A DNA stretch of 64,000 nt from Rhodoluna sp. KAS3. Lineage in GTDB: Bacteria; Actinomycetota; Actinomycetes; Actinomycetales; Microbacteriaceae. Both the position numbers and the translations under genes were made by a program. Below are positions 9,465 through 19,522 of this stretch, piece after piece. Under the pieces are notes generated by a model. It was given only the letters and a program-made list of their open reading frames with translations, made no database searches and had not been told where the DNA came from. Where the stretch lies: the NCBI RefSeq assembly GCF_026000575.1, contig NZ_AP026910.1, positions 744,001 to 808,000 of the forward strand, in the 5' to 3' direction. Position 1 is the first letter of the stretch; each line of letters starts with the position of its first letter.

Positions 9465-11320
9465 TACTTCTTCTTCTCGCCCTTTTTCTCGCCATCGGTC
9501 GATAGCGCGGCAATGAATGCCTCTTGCGGCACTTCAACGCGACCAATGGTCTTCATGCGCTTCTTACCCTCTTTTTGCTTCTCAAGAAGTTTGCGCTTAC
9601 GGCTGATGTCACCGCCGTAACACTTGGCAAGAACATCTTTACGCATAGCCCTGATTGACTCGCGGGCAATAATTCTGGCACCGATGGCAGCCTGAATTGG
9701 GACTTCGAACTGCTGGCGCGGGATCAACTCGCGTAGCTTGCCGGTGATCATGACACCGTAGGCATAAGCCTTTTCTCGGTGCACGATTGCGCTAAAGGCA
9801 TCAACCTGTTCACCCTGAAGAAGCAGGTCAACCTTGACTAGATCTCCTTCTTCAAGACCGATTTCCTCGTAGTCGAGAGATCCGTAACCGGCGGTCTTGC
9901 TCTTCAGCTGGTCAAAGAAGTCAAAAACAATCTCGGCCAGCGGAAGGGTGTATCGAAGTTGAACGCGGTCTTCACCCAGATACTGCATGTCGATCATGGT
10001 GCCACGGCGACTCTGGCAGAGCTCCATGATGGTACCGACGTAGTCTTTCGGGCTCAGAATTGTGGCACGCACAATCGGCTCGAGGATCTTCTTAATTTTT
10101 CCGCCAGGGAATTCACTCGGGTTGGTGACGGTAATCTCGTCGCCGTTCTCAAGGGTTACCTCGTAGACCACCGATGGAGCCGTGGCAATCAGGTCCAGCC
10201 CAAACTCGCGCTCAAGACGTTCGGTGACGATCTCTAGGTGCAATAGGCCCAGGAATCCAATTCGGAATCCGAAACCGAGAGCTACCGAGGTTTCTGGCTC
10301 GTAGACCAGTGCGGCGTCTGAAAGCTTGAGCTTGTCCAACGCTTCGCGCAAGACTGGGTAGTCGGATCCATCAATCGGATACACGCCCGAGAAAACCATT
10401 GGCTTTGGGTCCGCATAACCCTTTAGCGGCTCAGTTGCCGGGTTTAGCTTGGTGGTAACCGTGTCACCGACCTTGGACTGACGAACGTCCTTCACACCGG
10501 TGATCAAGTAACCGACCTCACCGACTCCAAGGCCCTTGGTAGGTTCTGGTTCTGGTGAAGAAACACCGATCTCCAGCGCTTCGTGGACCGCTTTAGTAGA
10601 CATCATGGTGATTTGCTCACGTGGCTTGAGCTGCCCGTCAATCATGCGGATGTAAGTAACTACGCCACGATAACTGTCATAAACCGAGTCAAAGATCATC
10701 GCGCGAGCCGGCGCATTCGGGTCACCAACTGGCGCAGGCACCTCGTTGACAATCAGGTCAAGCAGCGAGTCAACACCCATACCGGTTTTTCCTGAGACGC
10801 GAAGGCAATCTTCAGGATTTCCACCGATTAGGTTGGCCAGCTCCTCCGCATACTTTTCTGGCTGTGCAGCTGGGAGGTCAATTTTGTTTAGGACTGGAAT
10901 GATCTTGAGGTCATTTTCCATCGCCAAGTAAAGGTTGGCCAGGGTCTGGGCCTCGATACCCTGAGCAGCATCAACCAGAAGAACAGCTCCCTCACAGGCG
11001 GCCAATGAACGAGACACCTCGTAGGTGAAGTCAACGTGCCCAGGTGTGTCAATCATGTTGAGCGCGTAGGTTTTGCCATCCATCTCCCAAGGCATGCGAA
11101 CAGCCTGGGACTTGATCGTGATTCCGCGCTCACGTTCGATGTCCATGCGGTCCAAGTACTGGGCACGCATAGAACGGTCGTCGACGACACCGGTTAGCTG
11201 AAGCATTCGGTCAGCCAAAGTTGACTTACCGTGATCAATGTGGGCGATGATGCAGAAATTGCGAATCATCGCTGGATCGGTCTTTGCCGGTTCTAGACGG
11301 GTGGTTGCGCGTGGCGACAA
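9464..11320 (-). CDS. lepA: Elongation factor 4 (LepA), back-translocating GTPase
   Basis: LepA is a ribosome-associated GTPase related to EF-G that aids translation and 30S biogenesis under stress. The 618-aa length is normal. Motifs visible are G1 AHIDHGKST (26-34), G3 DTPGH, G4 NKID, and the LepA-specific C-terminal domain ending near [20 protein letters not shown], which is diagnostic. The lysine-rich tail EKKGEKKK is common in actinobacterial LepA. It is transcribed away from rpsT and forms a unit with hemW. Confidence 0.96.
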   Translation of the reverse strand: MSPRATTRLEPAKTDPAMIRNFCIIAHIDHGKSTLADRMLQLTGVVDDRSMRAQYLDRMDIERERGITIKSQAVRMPWEMDGKTYALNMIDTPGHVDFTYEVSRSLAACEGAVLLVDAAQGIEAQTLANLYLAMENDLKIIPVLNKIDLPAAQPEKYAEELANLIGGNPEDCLRVSGKTGMGVDSLLDLIVNEVPAPVGDPNAPARAMIFDSVYDSYRGVVTYIRMIDGQLKPREQITMMSTKAVHEALEIGVSSPEPEPTKGLGVGEVGYLITGVKDVRQSKVGDTVTTKLNPATEPLKGYADPKPMVFSGVYPIDGSDYPVLREALDKLKLSDAALVYEPETSVALGFGFRIGFLGLLHLEIVTERLEREFGLDLIATAPSVVYEVTLENGDEITVTNPSEFPGGKIKKILEPIVRATILSPKDYVGTIMELCQSRRGTMIDMQYLGEDRVQLRYTLPLAEIVFDFFDQLKSKTAGYGSLDYEEIGLEEGDLVKVDLLLQGEQVDAFSAIVHREKAYAYGVMITGKLRELIPRQQFEVPIQAAIGARIIARESIRAMRKDVLAKCYGGDISRKRKLLEKQKEGKKRMKTIGRVEVPQEAFIAALSTDGEKKGEKKK

Positions 11321-11535
11321 AAGAAACCTCTAATTAGATTGAAGAAAGGGACCGCTCAGCGGTTTCTCTATTCTCTCACATGCTCGACGGCACTCCGAGG
11401 GATTTACTTGCCGATTACCGCATACTGCTGGTAGCATTAGAGGTCGAGACGGATGAAGTAATCATCCAAATCCCACAAGTTTTGAATTTGTTCAGCATGC
11501 CTGCGACTGCAGGGTGCAAACCAAGAAAGTGAAAC
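11321..11535. promoter_or_regulatory. Divergent intergenic region lepA / rpsT
   Basis: This 215-bp gap should hold promoters for both genes. For rpsT I see TTGCCG at 11408-11413 and TAGCAT at 11432-11437 with an 18-bp spacer, giving a leader of about 90 nt. Short hairpins lie in that leader: GGATGA/TCATCC around 11450 and CCTGC/GCAGG near 11500. S20 synthesis is autoregulated in E. coli, and these structures could play such a role, but there is no direct evidence. A 13-base near-palindrome ACCGCTCAGCGGT is at 11351-11363. Confidence 0.45.
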
Positions 11536-11796
11536 ATGGCAAACATCAAGTCACAGATTAAGCGAATTGGCACCAACCTAAAGGCTGCTGAGCGCAACAA
11601 GGCTGTTCGCAGCGAGGTCAAGACCGCTGTTCGCGCATCTCGCGAAGCGACTGCAAGCGGCGACAAGGTAGCAGCAGCAGCAGCTCTTGCACTAGCTGGC
11701 AAGAAGCTAGACAAGGCAGTTTCAAAGGGTGTTCTACACAAGAACAACGCTGCAAACCGCAAGTCAGCACTTGCCAAGAAGGTTGCAGCTCTCTAA
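11536..11796 (+). CDS. rpsT: 30S ribosomal protein S20
   Basis: S20 is a primary 16S rRNA-binding protein of the small subunit. The 86-aa, lysine- and alanine-rich protein begins [26 protein letters not shown] and ends KKVAAL, which is the classic S20 pattern. The codon use is that of a highly expressed gene. An AAAGTG Shine-Dalgarno precedes the ATG. It is monocistronic, ending at a bidirectional terminator, and lies opposite holA, MFS and comEC, as is common in this phylum. Confidence 0.97.
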   Translation: MANIKSQIKRIGTNLKAAERNKAVRSEVKTAVRASREATASGDKVAAAAALALAGKKLDKAVSKGVLHKNNAANRKSALAKKVAAL

Positions 11797-11810
11797 ACCG
11801 AAGCTTTAGA

Positions 11811-11842
11811 AAAACCCCGGGTCATTTGACTCGGGGTTTTTT
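11811..11842. terminator. Bidirectional intrinsic terminator after rpsT
   Basis: AAAACCCCG (11811-11819) pairs with CGGGGTTTT (11832-11840), extended inward by GTCA/TGAC, with T-runs on both strands. It serves rpsT on the plus strand. On the minus strand it overlaps the last codons and the stop of the MFS gene, so it could also end that transcript. Confidence 0.88.
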
Positions 11843-13036
11843 ATTGTCCTGAACCACACCTGGCTTACCTGCAATGTAGCCGCAGACCATCTGCAACACA
11901 GTCAGAACTGTTAGCAGCCAAAGGCTGACCGCCCAAGAGCCAGTTGCGGTGGCCAGAACACCAACTACGAAGGTGCCCAAGGCAGAGATTAAATAGCCAA
12001 TCCCCTGGGTCATCGCTGACAACTGAGTCGTTGCAGCGCTGCTCGATGCGCGAATGCTCACTAGCGAGAGGGAAATAGGAAAGGTGGAGGCCTGCCCAAT
12101 TCCAATCAAGATTGAGCTGAGCAGAAGAATCACTTCATCGGCGTTACTTGAGGCCAGCGATGTGGCCAACCCAGCAAACCCTGCAGCTGAAACCGCACTC
12201 GAGCCGGAAGCCCACCAGGCGAGTGATTTAAACCTGCCCAGGATCGACGACATTGCTAGCCCGAACGGGATTCCAATCGATGTTGCGATACCCAAATAAA
12301 AACTAACGTCGCCGTCGGTAAACCCTTTCGACAGCAGTGCCGTCGGAAGCCAACCAAGGATTGCGTAGAAACCAAGTGACTGAATTCCGAAAAACAGCAC
12401 CAGGAGCCAAGCTAAGCCCGAATGGAGTGGAAGGGAACTTACCTGACCTAAGTGGGCAATCGGCGCAATCGAGTCGTTACGACCGCGAGTAAATTTTGGT
12501 GCCCAAAGCACAATTGCCAGCAATCCAGGTGCAGCCCAAATAGCTGATGCCGCTTGCCAACCACCTAGTGCGCCACTTACGGATACAGCCGAAGAGGCAG
12601 CAAAGCTGGCCGAAATTGCTAGCACCGTGGTGTACATGCCGGTGACCAGCGGAACCGACTTTGGAAAGTCTCGGCGCACCACCGAAGGCAACAGGACGTT
12701 GGCTGCAGCAATCGACAGCCCAGCCGCGACAGTGCCGACTAGAAGACCTGGGAACCCCAGGAACCCTCGAAGCGCCATCGCGATTGCAAGGACTAAGAGA
12801 ACCAGCATCATGGCTCGGTCGACACCGAATCGGGATACCAACCAGGGACTAAAAAAAGCACCTAGGCCAAAACATAGAACTGGCGCTGCGGTCAACACGC
12901 TCGCATCGGTTGGAGAGAGCGCTAGCGAATCGGTTATTTCGGCTAGCAGAGGGCCAATAACCGCCACTGCGGGTCTGAGGACAAGGGAAATAGCAATTAG
13001 AGCTAGAAGCCCGAGAACCTTAGTTCGACGATTCAC
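11822..13036 (-). CDS. MFS transporter, CynX/NimT family
   Basis: A major-facilitator inner-membrane carrier of 404 aa with twelve hydrophobic segments. The N-terminus has RPAVAVIGPLL and the cytoplasmic loop has LPSVVRRDFP, both typical of the CynX/NimT (cyanate/2-nitroimidazole) subfamily. Substrates of this group vary and cannot be predicted here. The start overlaps the 3' end of holA by 17 bases, so the two are probably co-transcribed. Its last codons lie inside the terminator shared with rpsT. Confidence 0.86.
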   Translation of the reverse strand: MNRRTKVLGLLALIAISLVLRPAVAVIGPLLAEITDSLALSPTDASVLTAAPVLCFGLGAFFSPWLVSRFGVDRAMMLVLLVLAIAMALRGFLGFPGLLVGTVAAGLSIAAANVLLPSVVRRDFPKSVPLVTGMYTTVLAISASFAASSAVSVSGALGGWQAASAIWAAPGLLAIVLWAPKFTRGRNDSIAPIAHLGQVSSLPLHSGLAWLLVLFFGIQSLGFYAILGWLPTALLSKGFTDGDVSFYLGIATSIGIPFGLAMSSILGRFKSLAWWASGSSAVSAAGFAGLATSLASSNADEVILLLSSILIGIGQASTFPISLSLVSIRASSSAATTQLSAMTQGIGYLISALGTFVVGVLATATGSWAVSLWLLTVLTVLQMVCGYIAGKPGVVQDNKKPRVK

Positions 13037-14012
13037 TTAGTCCCTTATTCGAGATGAGGTGAATGACCCTTTCAAGTGCATAGATAGGGTCTCGCTCCGC
13101 ACCTTTGGCGGCGGCATCCGCAATCGCCATAGCTGAAACGGCGTTTGCCAGACCGTCGTCGGTCCAGCCAACGAGGTCTTTACGCGCTCGGTCAACCTGC
13201 CAAGGCGCCATGCCTAACGACTGCGGTGACGCCGAGCGGTTGCCGAAGATTTTGGCCAGCTGGCGAATCTTCATAGAGATGGCGGCAACTAGCGGTACTG
13301 GATCCGCGCCGGTAGCAATTGCATGACGGAGAAGCGACAGGGCCTCCCCCGACTTTCCGGCAAGAGCAGCATCTGCAACTTTGAATGCATTTGTTTCGAC
13401 TCTGCCGCCGTAATAGCGATCGACAACACTTTCGGAGATGGTCTCAGAACTATCCATCAGCAATTGATTACAAGCCGAAGCCAGCTCTGCAATGTCATCA
13501 GCAAATGCGTCAAGCAAAGCTCTAACGGCTGCTGGAGCGATTTTCCTATCGGCGTGGGCAAATTCTGCTTGAACAAAAGACACGCGATCAGCATCTTTTT
13601 TTATCTCAGCGCAATTGATTTCTGTTGCGTGGCTGCTGACACGAATGGCATCAACGAGTTTCTTGCCTCGAACGCTCGAACCGTTGTGCCGGAGAACTAC
13701 GGTGGTGTCTGCAGTGGGGTGTTCGAGGTACGCAATGCCATCGGCAATTAGGTCATCAGAGCACCGCTCGAGCCCACGAATGATCAACAATCGAGGTTCG
13801 GCAAATAGCGACGGACTGGTCAGGTTTAGGAGAGTTCCGGCTGAGTAGTGCGATGCCTCGATTTCGTGAATCTCAAGCGCATCATCTTGCCCCTTTAGGG
13901 TTTCACGAATCATACGAATTGCTCGACCGGCCAAAAATTCTTCTGGACCTGAGACAAAAACCACGGAATCCGGTGCCGCATGGCGCCAGTCAATGATCTT
14001 TGCTTTACTCAC
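13020..14012 (-). CDS. holA: DNA polymerase III subunit delta
   Basis: The delta subunit opens the beta sliding clamp within the clamp-loader complex. The 330-aa protein has the delta N-terminal domain (VVFVSGPEEFLAGRAIRMIRE at the start), a lid region, and the helical collar domain with LRHAIATGADPVPLVAAISMKIRQL, a strong delta motif. It starts at GTG 14010-14012, nine bases after comEC, giving the common comEA-comEC-holA order that is conserved opposite rpsT. Like other delta subunits it lacks a functional Walker A. Confidence 0.93.
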   Translation of the reverse strand: MSKAKIIDWRHAAPDSVVFVSGPEEFLAGRAIRMIRETLKGQDDALEIHEIEASHYSAGTLLNLTSPSLFAEPRLLIIRGLERCSDDLIADGIAYLEHPTADTTVVLRHNGSSVRGKKLVDAIRVSSHATEINCAEIKKDADRVSFVQAEFAHADRKIAPAAVRALLDAFADDIAELASACNQLLMDSSETISESVVDRYYGGRVETNAFKVADAALAGKSGEALSLLRHAIATGADPVPLVAAISMKIRQLAKIFGNRSASPQSLGMAPWQVDRARKDLVGWTDDGLANAVSAMAIADAAAKGAERDPIYALERVIHLISNKGLSESSN

Positions 14013-14021
14013 CCCATAAGC

Positions 14022-16199
14022 CTAACCGCGACCGCTGACTCCAAGCTTCAAGTCATTCTGGTTGATCTGGAGCGAGATCGACCCCAGATTGTCTGTTCTC
14101 AGCGTTTCACAATTCAAGCTTTCCAAAAGATCCAGCGTTCTTCTGGTCGGATGCCCGTAACTGTTGCCCTCTCCAGAGGAAATCAGACACACATCTGGGC
14201 GAACTGCCTCATACAGTTCGGAGAATTGGTCCCGTGATCCGTGATGGGCAACTTTGAGAATCATGGGTACGTTGTCGAGGCCTTGCCCAAGCCAGGTTGA
14301 AGATGCCGCGCCAAGACGCATCTGGCCCCTTTCACCTAGATCTGCGAATGCGAGGAAATTAAGCTCGGCGCCCTTCCAAAGCATCGCAAGACTAGCGTCA
14401 TTTGAGTCCTCAACCAGGTTTAGGTTCCTTGGTGGATTCAGCACCGTCCAGGTGAACGCCCCTAGCTTCCCGCTATCGCCCTCAAATGGCCGATAGATGC
14501 GTGACCCCGTCGCCTGCAGTGTCTCTTGAACATTGCTAGCAGCCCAACGTTCATCCGGAAACGGAGAAAGTAATACCTCGCCGATGCGACGACCAGCAAG
14601 CGCACCACCGAGCCCACCCACATGGTCTAGGTCGTAGTGGGTAAGCACCAGCAGGTCGATGGTCTGCACCCCAAGTCGATCCAAGCATTCTTTTGTGGGC
14701 GCATTCTCGCGACCAACATCGATTACAGCAGTTAGCCCCTCAGAACGAAGGACAAACGCATCCCCTTGTCCAACATCGCAGGCAACTACCTGCCATGCCT
14801 GGTTAGGCCAGGTTCCGTATCTCTTTGCAGCCGAACCAGCTGACCCGATGGTCACGCCCAAAATTATTAGCAGAGCAAAAGCCGCCCAGTTCTTTGATTT
14901 CTGAGCAGATGCCAGCAGAAAAACTACCAGCGCGATAATTACGGCCACGGCCGAAATCGCACCAAGAAATCCGTTTGGCCATGGAATTACTCCGCCAGCC
15001 AGACTGCTCAACAATTGGGTGGTCACGACTATCCACTGCGCTGCGACGGATGCGAGCCAACTTAGAGCGGCAGCCAGCCCAGGTAGCGGAAGGGCAACCA
15101 AGCAACTAAGAATACCCAGGACAGTAATTGGGGCGACCATTGGTTCGACCAGAAGATTGGCCAGCAATGAATAAGTGGCTAAACCCTCTTGGAGCTGCAA
15201 AAGAACGGGCAAACACATAACCTGAGCACCCGCCGAAACAGCGAGTGGCAGCGCAATCCATGCAGGCATAAGGGACTTGAACTTCTCATACAGTGGCCTG
15301 GTGAGCAGAAGTATCCCTGCGGTTGCGGCCACCGACAGCATGAAACCGTAATCTGTTGCCAACCATGGGTCGATGCAAAGCAGCACCAACACGGCAAGCG
15401 CAAGAGCTGGCGAACCAGCAGCGGGCCGACCTAGAGAGGCAGCGACTAAAACTACACCAGCCATAAAGGCAGATCTGATTACGCTTGGCTCGGGACCGAC
15501 CAGCCCGACATAAAGCACCAGTGCTACAACACCAATAACTGTGCGAACAATCCTGCGCCGCGAGATGCGCATCGAAACTAAATACACCAGCCCGACCACG
15601 ATTGCACAGTTTGCCCCAGAGACCGCAGTCAGGTGCGTCAAACCAACCGCCTTCATCTGAACGGAAAACTCATCACTAAGTAGCCGCTTCTCTCCGATGG
15701 CCAATCCAGCCACCAGCCCCTTAGCCTCAGCCGAAATACCGGCCAGATTAACCAGGAAAGAATCTCTGAACCGCTTTGAGGCATTTGCTCCTGGGTGAGC
15801 TGGCATTAACAATTCGAAGCCAGAAATGCAGCTCGCGCGAAAGATTTGTCGATTGACCGATTGAATGGGCGCAAAATTCATAAAACACCGATACTTTGCT
15901 CCAACCGCAAGCGACTCACTCGGATCTTTTCCGTTCAAAACCCCAAATGCGCGAACTTTGGCAACTTCGTTATCAATGTGAATCGACTCAAGCAAAATCT
16001 CGAAACGCGATCCGGAGAAGGCTGAATTGGTCGCAGGCAGTTCTCGAATAACTGAGAATTCAGCTTGGCCGCCTTCATAGTTTTCGATTACTTTTACTAA
16101 ATTTGTCGGCTTTGAGTTGCCGAGTTGAATCCCATAGGAGGTCAATCCCACAGTTAGAGCTAAGAAAGTTGGCACCAGCCAGCGCAGAAGTTGCCTCAT
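14022..16199 (-). CDS. comEC: ComEC/Rec2 DNA-uptake channel with metallo-beta-lactamase domain
   Basis: ComEC forms the inner-membrane channel through which single-stranded DNA enters during natural transformation. From the ATG at 16197-16199 the protein is 725 aa; a TTG at 16259 would add 20 residues but has no better ribosome site. An N-terminal helix is followed by a soluble OB-like part. The Competence domain follows, with many membrane segments and GLTHLTAVSGANCA. Last comes a C-terminal MBL-fold domain with HYDLDHVGG, the metal-binding motif of this domain. Both uptake genes look intact, which is consistent with a capacity for DNA uptake, although pilus genes are not in this window. Confidence 0.9.
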   Translation of the reverse strand: MRQLLRWLVPTFLALTVGLTSYGIQLGNSKPTNLVKVIENYEGGQAEFSVIRELPATNSAFSGSRFEILLESIHIDNEVAKVRAFGVLNGKDPSESLAVGAKYRCFMNFAPIQSVNRQIFRASCISGFELLMPAHPGANASKRFRDSFLVNLAGISAEAKGLVAGLAIGEKRLLSDEFSVQMKAVGLTHLTAVSGANCAIVVGLVYLVSMRISRRRIVRTVIGVVALVLYVGLVGPEPSVIRSAFMAGVVLVAASLGRPAAGSPALALAVLVLLCIDPWLATDYGFMLSVAATAGILLLTRPLYEKFKSLMPAWIALPLAVSAGAQVMCLPVLLQLQEGLATYSLLANLLVEPMVAPITVLGILSCLVALPLPGLAAALSWLASVAAQWIVVTTQLLSSLAGGVIPWPNGFLGAISAVAVIIALVVFLLASAQKSKNWAAFALLIILGVTIGSAGSAAKRYGTWPNQAWQVVACDVGQGDAFVLRSEGLTAVIDVGRENAPTKECLDRLGVQTIDLLVLTHYDLDHVGGLGGALAGRRIGEVLLSPFPDERWAASNVQETLQATGSRIYRPFEGDSGKLGAFTWTVLNPPRNLNLVEDSNDASLAMLWKGAELNFLAFADLGERGQMRLGAASSTWLGQGLDNVPMILKVAHHGSRDQFSELYEAVRPDVCLISSGEGNSYGHPTRRTLDLLESLNCETLRTDNLGSISLQINQNDLKLGVSGRG

Positions 16200-16263
16200 G
16201 TCCCCAAGCCTTGAATTAGGGCCACCAATGAAATCCAAAGAACTCCGGCAGCAATCCAAATTC

Positions 16264-16893
16264 TCAAATGGTCACCTCGTTCATCAGGCCCGCAAATAAT
16301 TTGTCGCCAATACCACCCACGTTCTTCAAGTCTTCTATGGCTTGGAAACCGCCATTCTGTTCGCGATAATCAATAATTCGACCAGCTAAGGCTGGGCCTA
16401 CTCCGGGCAAAGACTCGAGTTCAACCTGAGATGACCGATTGAGATTTATTTTTGCCGTCTGACCTTCTCCGTTATTGCCATTTATCGGTGCTTCACCAAT
16501 TGCACCGATGTGGATTTGCTCTCCATCGGTAAGCGATCTCGCAAGGTTTACGGTGGCTTGTTCAGCATCTTCGGTAAGCCCACCCGCCGCAAAAACAGCA
16601 TCGAAAACTCTAGATCCAGCCTCAAGTTCATAAATACCGGGCTTCTTAACCTCGCCGATTACGTGTACGAAAATGATTGCTTGGTTGACTGAAACGCTCG
16701 CAGCCGAAGGCTCGATGGTTTGATTTTCTCCAGGTCCACTCAGGGAAATCTGGGAATCACCAGTGGCCCCGGTAAGACTATTGACTGCAATTAGAGCAAC
16801 GGCAACGACTCCCAGCAACAGAAAAGCGAGTTTTTTACTGATGGGTTGCGTACCCGACAGCGCCTCTGAAAACCTGGACTTTATCCAACCCAT
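16264..16893 (-). CDS. comEA: ComEA-type DNA-binding competence protein
   Basis: ComEA is a membrane-anchored DNA receptor that passes DNA to ComEC. The 209-aa protein has an N-terminal transmembrane helix (about 20-42), a SLBB/Soluble-ligand-binding-beta-grasp part (about 75-130, GEVKKPGIYELEAGSRV), and a C-terminal helix-hairpin-helix domain. That last domain begins INLNRSSQVELESLPGVG and ends in the second hairpin VGGIGDK. I prefer the ATG at 16891-16893; a TTG at 16897-16899 is in frame. No good Shine-Dalgarno is visible, and the leuS terminator ends only a few bases upstream. Four bases separate its stop from the TTG alternative start of comEC. Confidence 0.88.
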   Translation of the reverse strand: MGWIKSRFSEALSGTQPISKKLAFLLLGVVAVALIAVNSLTGATGDSQISLSGPGENQTIEPSAASVSVNQAIIFVHVIGEVKKPGIYELEAGSRVFDAVFAAGGLTEDAEQATVNLARSLTDGEQIHIGAIGEAPINGNNGEGQTAKINLNRSSQVELESLPGVGPALAGRIIDYREQNGGFQAIEDLKNVGGIGDKLFAGLMNEVTI

Positions 16894-16900
16894 TACCAAA

Positions 16901-16931
16901 AGGTAAAGCGCCCAGTGATTGCACTGAGCGC
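16901..16931 (-). terminator. Intrinsic terminator after leuS
   Basis: The stem GCGCTCAGTG / CACTGGGCGC (16922-16931 and 16908-16917 on the minus strand) has a 4-nt loop and a single G-U pair, followed by a T-rich tract TTTACCTTTT. It falls in the 57 bp between leuS and comEA, so comEA must be read by its own promoter or by read-through. Confidence 0.8.
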
Positions 16932-16956
16932 CTTAGGTAGTTCTGTGAGTAACTGT

Positions 16957-19443
16957 TTACTTGGTTGCTATGTTCACAAGTTTTGGAACGCGAACAATGG
17001 TGTTTGCAATTGACTTATCCCCAATTGCACGCTTGACCGGTTCTGATTGCATAGCCAAAGCGAGGAGTTCATCCTCGGAAATGTTTACGTCAACTTCAAA
17101 TTTGTCCCGTAGCTTGCCGTCGACCTGCACGACAGCAACCACTGAACTTTCAACCAGCAAAGTTAGGTCGGCTTCAGGCAGCTGTGCAAGCGCAACTCCA
17201 GGCTGGTGACCAAGCTGTGCCCACATGTCCTCGGCCGTATACGGAGCAAAAAGCGAGAGTGCCTTTGCCACGACTTCGGCTGCCTCGCGCACTGCTGGAT
17301 CAGCAGGACCGGCAGCGCCGTCAATAGCCTTACGAAGCGCATTGACTAGCTCCATAATTTTGGCAACACCGACATTGAACTTGAAGCCTTCAATTACTGG
17401 GCCAAAGTCACGCAAGAAAGTGTGGGTCGCCTTACGCAACTCCTTGTTTCCAAGTGCAGCATCTGACCCAACTGGGCTAACGACATCATTGGCTGCTCGC
17501 CAAGCACGCGCAAGGAACTTGGCCGCACCCGACGGAGAAACATCAGCCCAGTCGATGTCATCCTCTGGAGGACCGGCAAATGACATAGTCAAACGAACAG
17601 CATCTACACCGTGCTCGTCCAGCTGCTCGCTCAAAGCAACGATGTTTCCACGAGACTTTGACATCGCAGAACCGTTCATAAGAACCATGCCCTGGTTAAG
17701 TAAGCGCGTAAACGGCTCTTCAAAATCTAGCTTTCCTAGATCGTGCAGAACCTTGGTAATAAACCTTGCGTAGAGCAGGTGAAGGATTGCGTGCGTTACG
17801 CCACCAACATACTGATCAACCGGAGCCCAAGCCTTGGCTTCATCCTCTGGAAAAGCAACCTCAGTTGAGTTTGGAGACAAGAAACGAAGGAAATACCAGG
17901 ATGAATCCACGAAGGTATCCATGGTGTCGGTGTCGCGAAGAGCCGGTCCAGCACACTTTGGGCAGTTTACGTTCACCCAGTCGGTTGCTCCGCCAAGTGG
18001 CGAAGTTCCCTTTGGCTTGAGGTCTAGGCCTTCGGCCGATGGAAGCTCGACTGGCAACTGATCCTGCGGAACAGGCACCTCACCACACTTTTCGCAGTGA
18101 ATGATAGGAATTGGTGTTCCCCAGTATCGTTGGCGCGAAATTAGCCAGTCACGAAGTCGGAAGTTCTTGGTCTTCTTACCTTTACCTTCGGACTCAAGCA
18201 GTTCAGCAATTTTCTGGATTGCGTCTGCTTTAGAAAGCCCATTGAGCGGACCCGAGTTAATCAGGGTTCCTTCTCCAGTAGTGGCTACACCGCTGGTATT
18301 TGGGTCCTCTTCGCCGGTCTCAAGCACCACCTGAACCGACAGCCCCATAGCCTTGGCAAAATCCAAGTCGCGCTGGTCATGGGCAGGAACAGCCATAATC
18401 GCACCATGACCGTAGTCGGCAAGGACATAGTCAGACGCAAAGATTGGTAGCTTGGCTCCGTTTACCGGATTGATTGCAAAACGCTTTAGGTCAACACCCG
18501 TCTTCGGGCGGTCGGTAGCGAGTCGTTCAATGTCATTGGACTGCTTGACCTTTTCAAGGTAGGCATCAAACTGCGACTGAACATCAGCGTCGGCGCCTGC
18601 CGCAAGTTCCGCTGCCAAAGCACTGTCTGCGGCGACAACCATGAAAGTCGCACCAAACAGGGTGTCTGGGCGAGTGGTAAATACGGTTACCGGCTCTTCG
18701 CGGCCTTCAATCACAAAATTGACGTCGGCTCCGTGGGAACGCCCAATCCAGTTTCTCTGCATAGAGAGAACCTTTGACGGCCAATTGCCTTCGAGGGTGT
18801 CCAAATCATCGAGCAGGCGGTCAGCGTAATCGGTGACTTTGAAGTACCACTGGGTTAGAGCCTTCTTGGTCACTAGGCTGTCGCAACGCTCACACAGCCC
18901 TTGGACAACCTGCTCGTTTGCCAGCACGGTTTGACAGCTTGGGCACCAGTTGACGTTTGAGTTTTTGCGGTAAGCCAAGCCCTTGTTGTAGAACTCAAGG
19001 AATAACCACTGGTTCCAGCGGTAGTAAATCGGGTCTGAAGTAATCAGTACGCGGTCCCAGTCAAATGAGCAGGCATATCTACGCATCGATGACCGCTGTT
19101 GCGCGATGTTGTCGTAGGTCCAACCCTTAGGGTCCAGTCCGCGCTTAATTGCAGCGTTCTCGGCAGGGAGACCGAATGAGTCCCAACCGATTGGATGCAT
19201 GACGTTGTATCCCTTTTGCACCCAGTATCGAGAAATAACATCGCCTAGCGCGTATGCCTCAGCGTGCCCCATGTGTAGGTCGCCCGATGGGTAAGGAAAC
19301 ATATCCAAGACGTATTTCTTAGGGCGAGGATCTCCGGCATTTCCCGACGCAAATGGACGCAGTTCATCCCATACCGGAAGCCATTTTTCCTGGATGTTGA
19401 ATACGTTGTATTCGTTCTCAACCGGCGCGTTTTGCTGGGTCAT
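16957..19443 (-). CDS. leuS: Leucyl-tRNA synthetase
   Basis: A class Ia aminoacyl-tRNA synthetase that charges tRNA-Leu and proofreads through the CP1 editing domain. The 828-aa protein has the HIGH-type motif HMGH at 57-60, an editing domain containing [18 protein letters not shown], a zinc-like cysteine cluster ([13 protein letters not shown]... CERC), and MSKSRGN in the C-terminal half. The length is normal for bacterial LeuRS. A possible promoter lies in the short upstream gap. Downstream is a clear terminator. Confidence 0.97.
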   Translation of the reverse strand: MTQQNAPVENEYNVFNIQEKWLPVWDELRPFASGNAGDPRPKKYVLDMFPYPSGDLHMGHAEAYALGDVISRYWVQKGYNVMHPIGWDSFGLPAENAAIKRGLDPKGWTYDNIAQQRSSMRRYACSFDWDRVLITSDPIYYRWNQWLFLEFYNKGLAYRKNSNVNWCPSCQTVLANEQVVQGLCERCDSLVTKKALTQWYFKVTDYADRLLDDLDTLEGNWPSKVLSMQRNWIGRSHGADVNFVIEGREEPVTVFTTRPDTLFGATFMVVAADSALAAELAAGADADVQSQFDAYLEKVKQSNDIERLATDRPKTGVDLKRFAINPVNGAKLPIFASDYVLADYGHGAIMAVPAHDQRDLDFAKAMGLSVQVVLETGEEDPNTSGVATTGEGTLINSGPLNGLSKADAIQKIAELLESEGKGKKTKNFRLRDWLISRQRYWGTPIPIIHCEKCGEVPVPQDQLPVELPSAEGLDLKPKGTSPLGGATDWVNVNCPKCAGPALRDTDTMDTFVDSSWYFLRFLSPNSTEVAFPEDEAKAWAPVDQYVGGVTHAILHLLYARFITKVLHDLGKLDFEEPFTRLLNQGMVLMNGSAMSKSRGNIVALSEQLDEHGVDAVRLTMSFAGPPEDDIDWADVSPSGAAKFLARAWRAANDVVSPVGSDAALGNKELRKATHTFLRDFGPVIEGFKFNVGVAKIMELVNALRKAIDGAAGPADPAVREAAEVVAKALSLFAPYTAEDMWAQLGHQPGVALAQLPEADLTLLVESSVVAVVQVDGKLRDKFEVDVNISEDELLALAMQSEPVKRAIGDKSIANTIVRVPKLVNIATK

Positions 19444-19470
19444 GTGCTCACTTCTCAGGGGTGCGATTCA

Positions 19471-19500
19471 ATAATCAGTACTAAAGAACAAGGTTACCAA
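19471..19500 (-). promoter_or_regulatory. Possible sigma-70 type promoter of leuS
   Basis: On the minus strand TTGGTA (19495-19500) and GATTAT (19471-19476) are separated by 18 bp, about 30 bp upstream of the leuS start. Both hexamers match the consensus only partly. Confidence 0.35.
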
Positions 19501-19522
19501 TTAGATGGTGACAAACTCGGAG

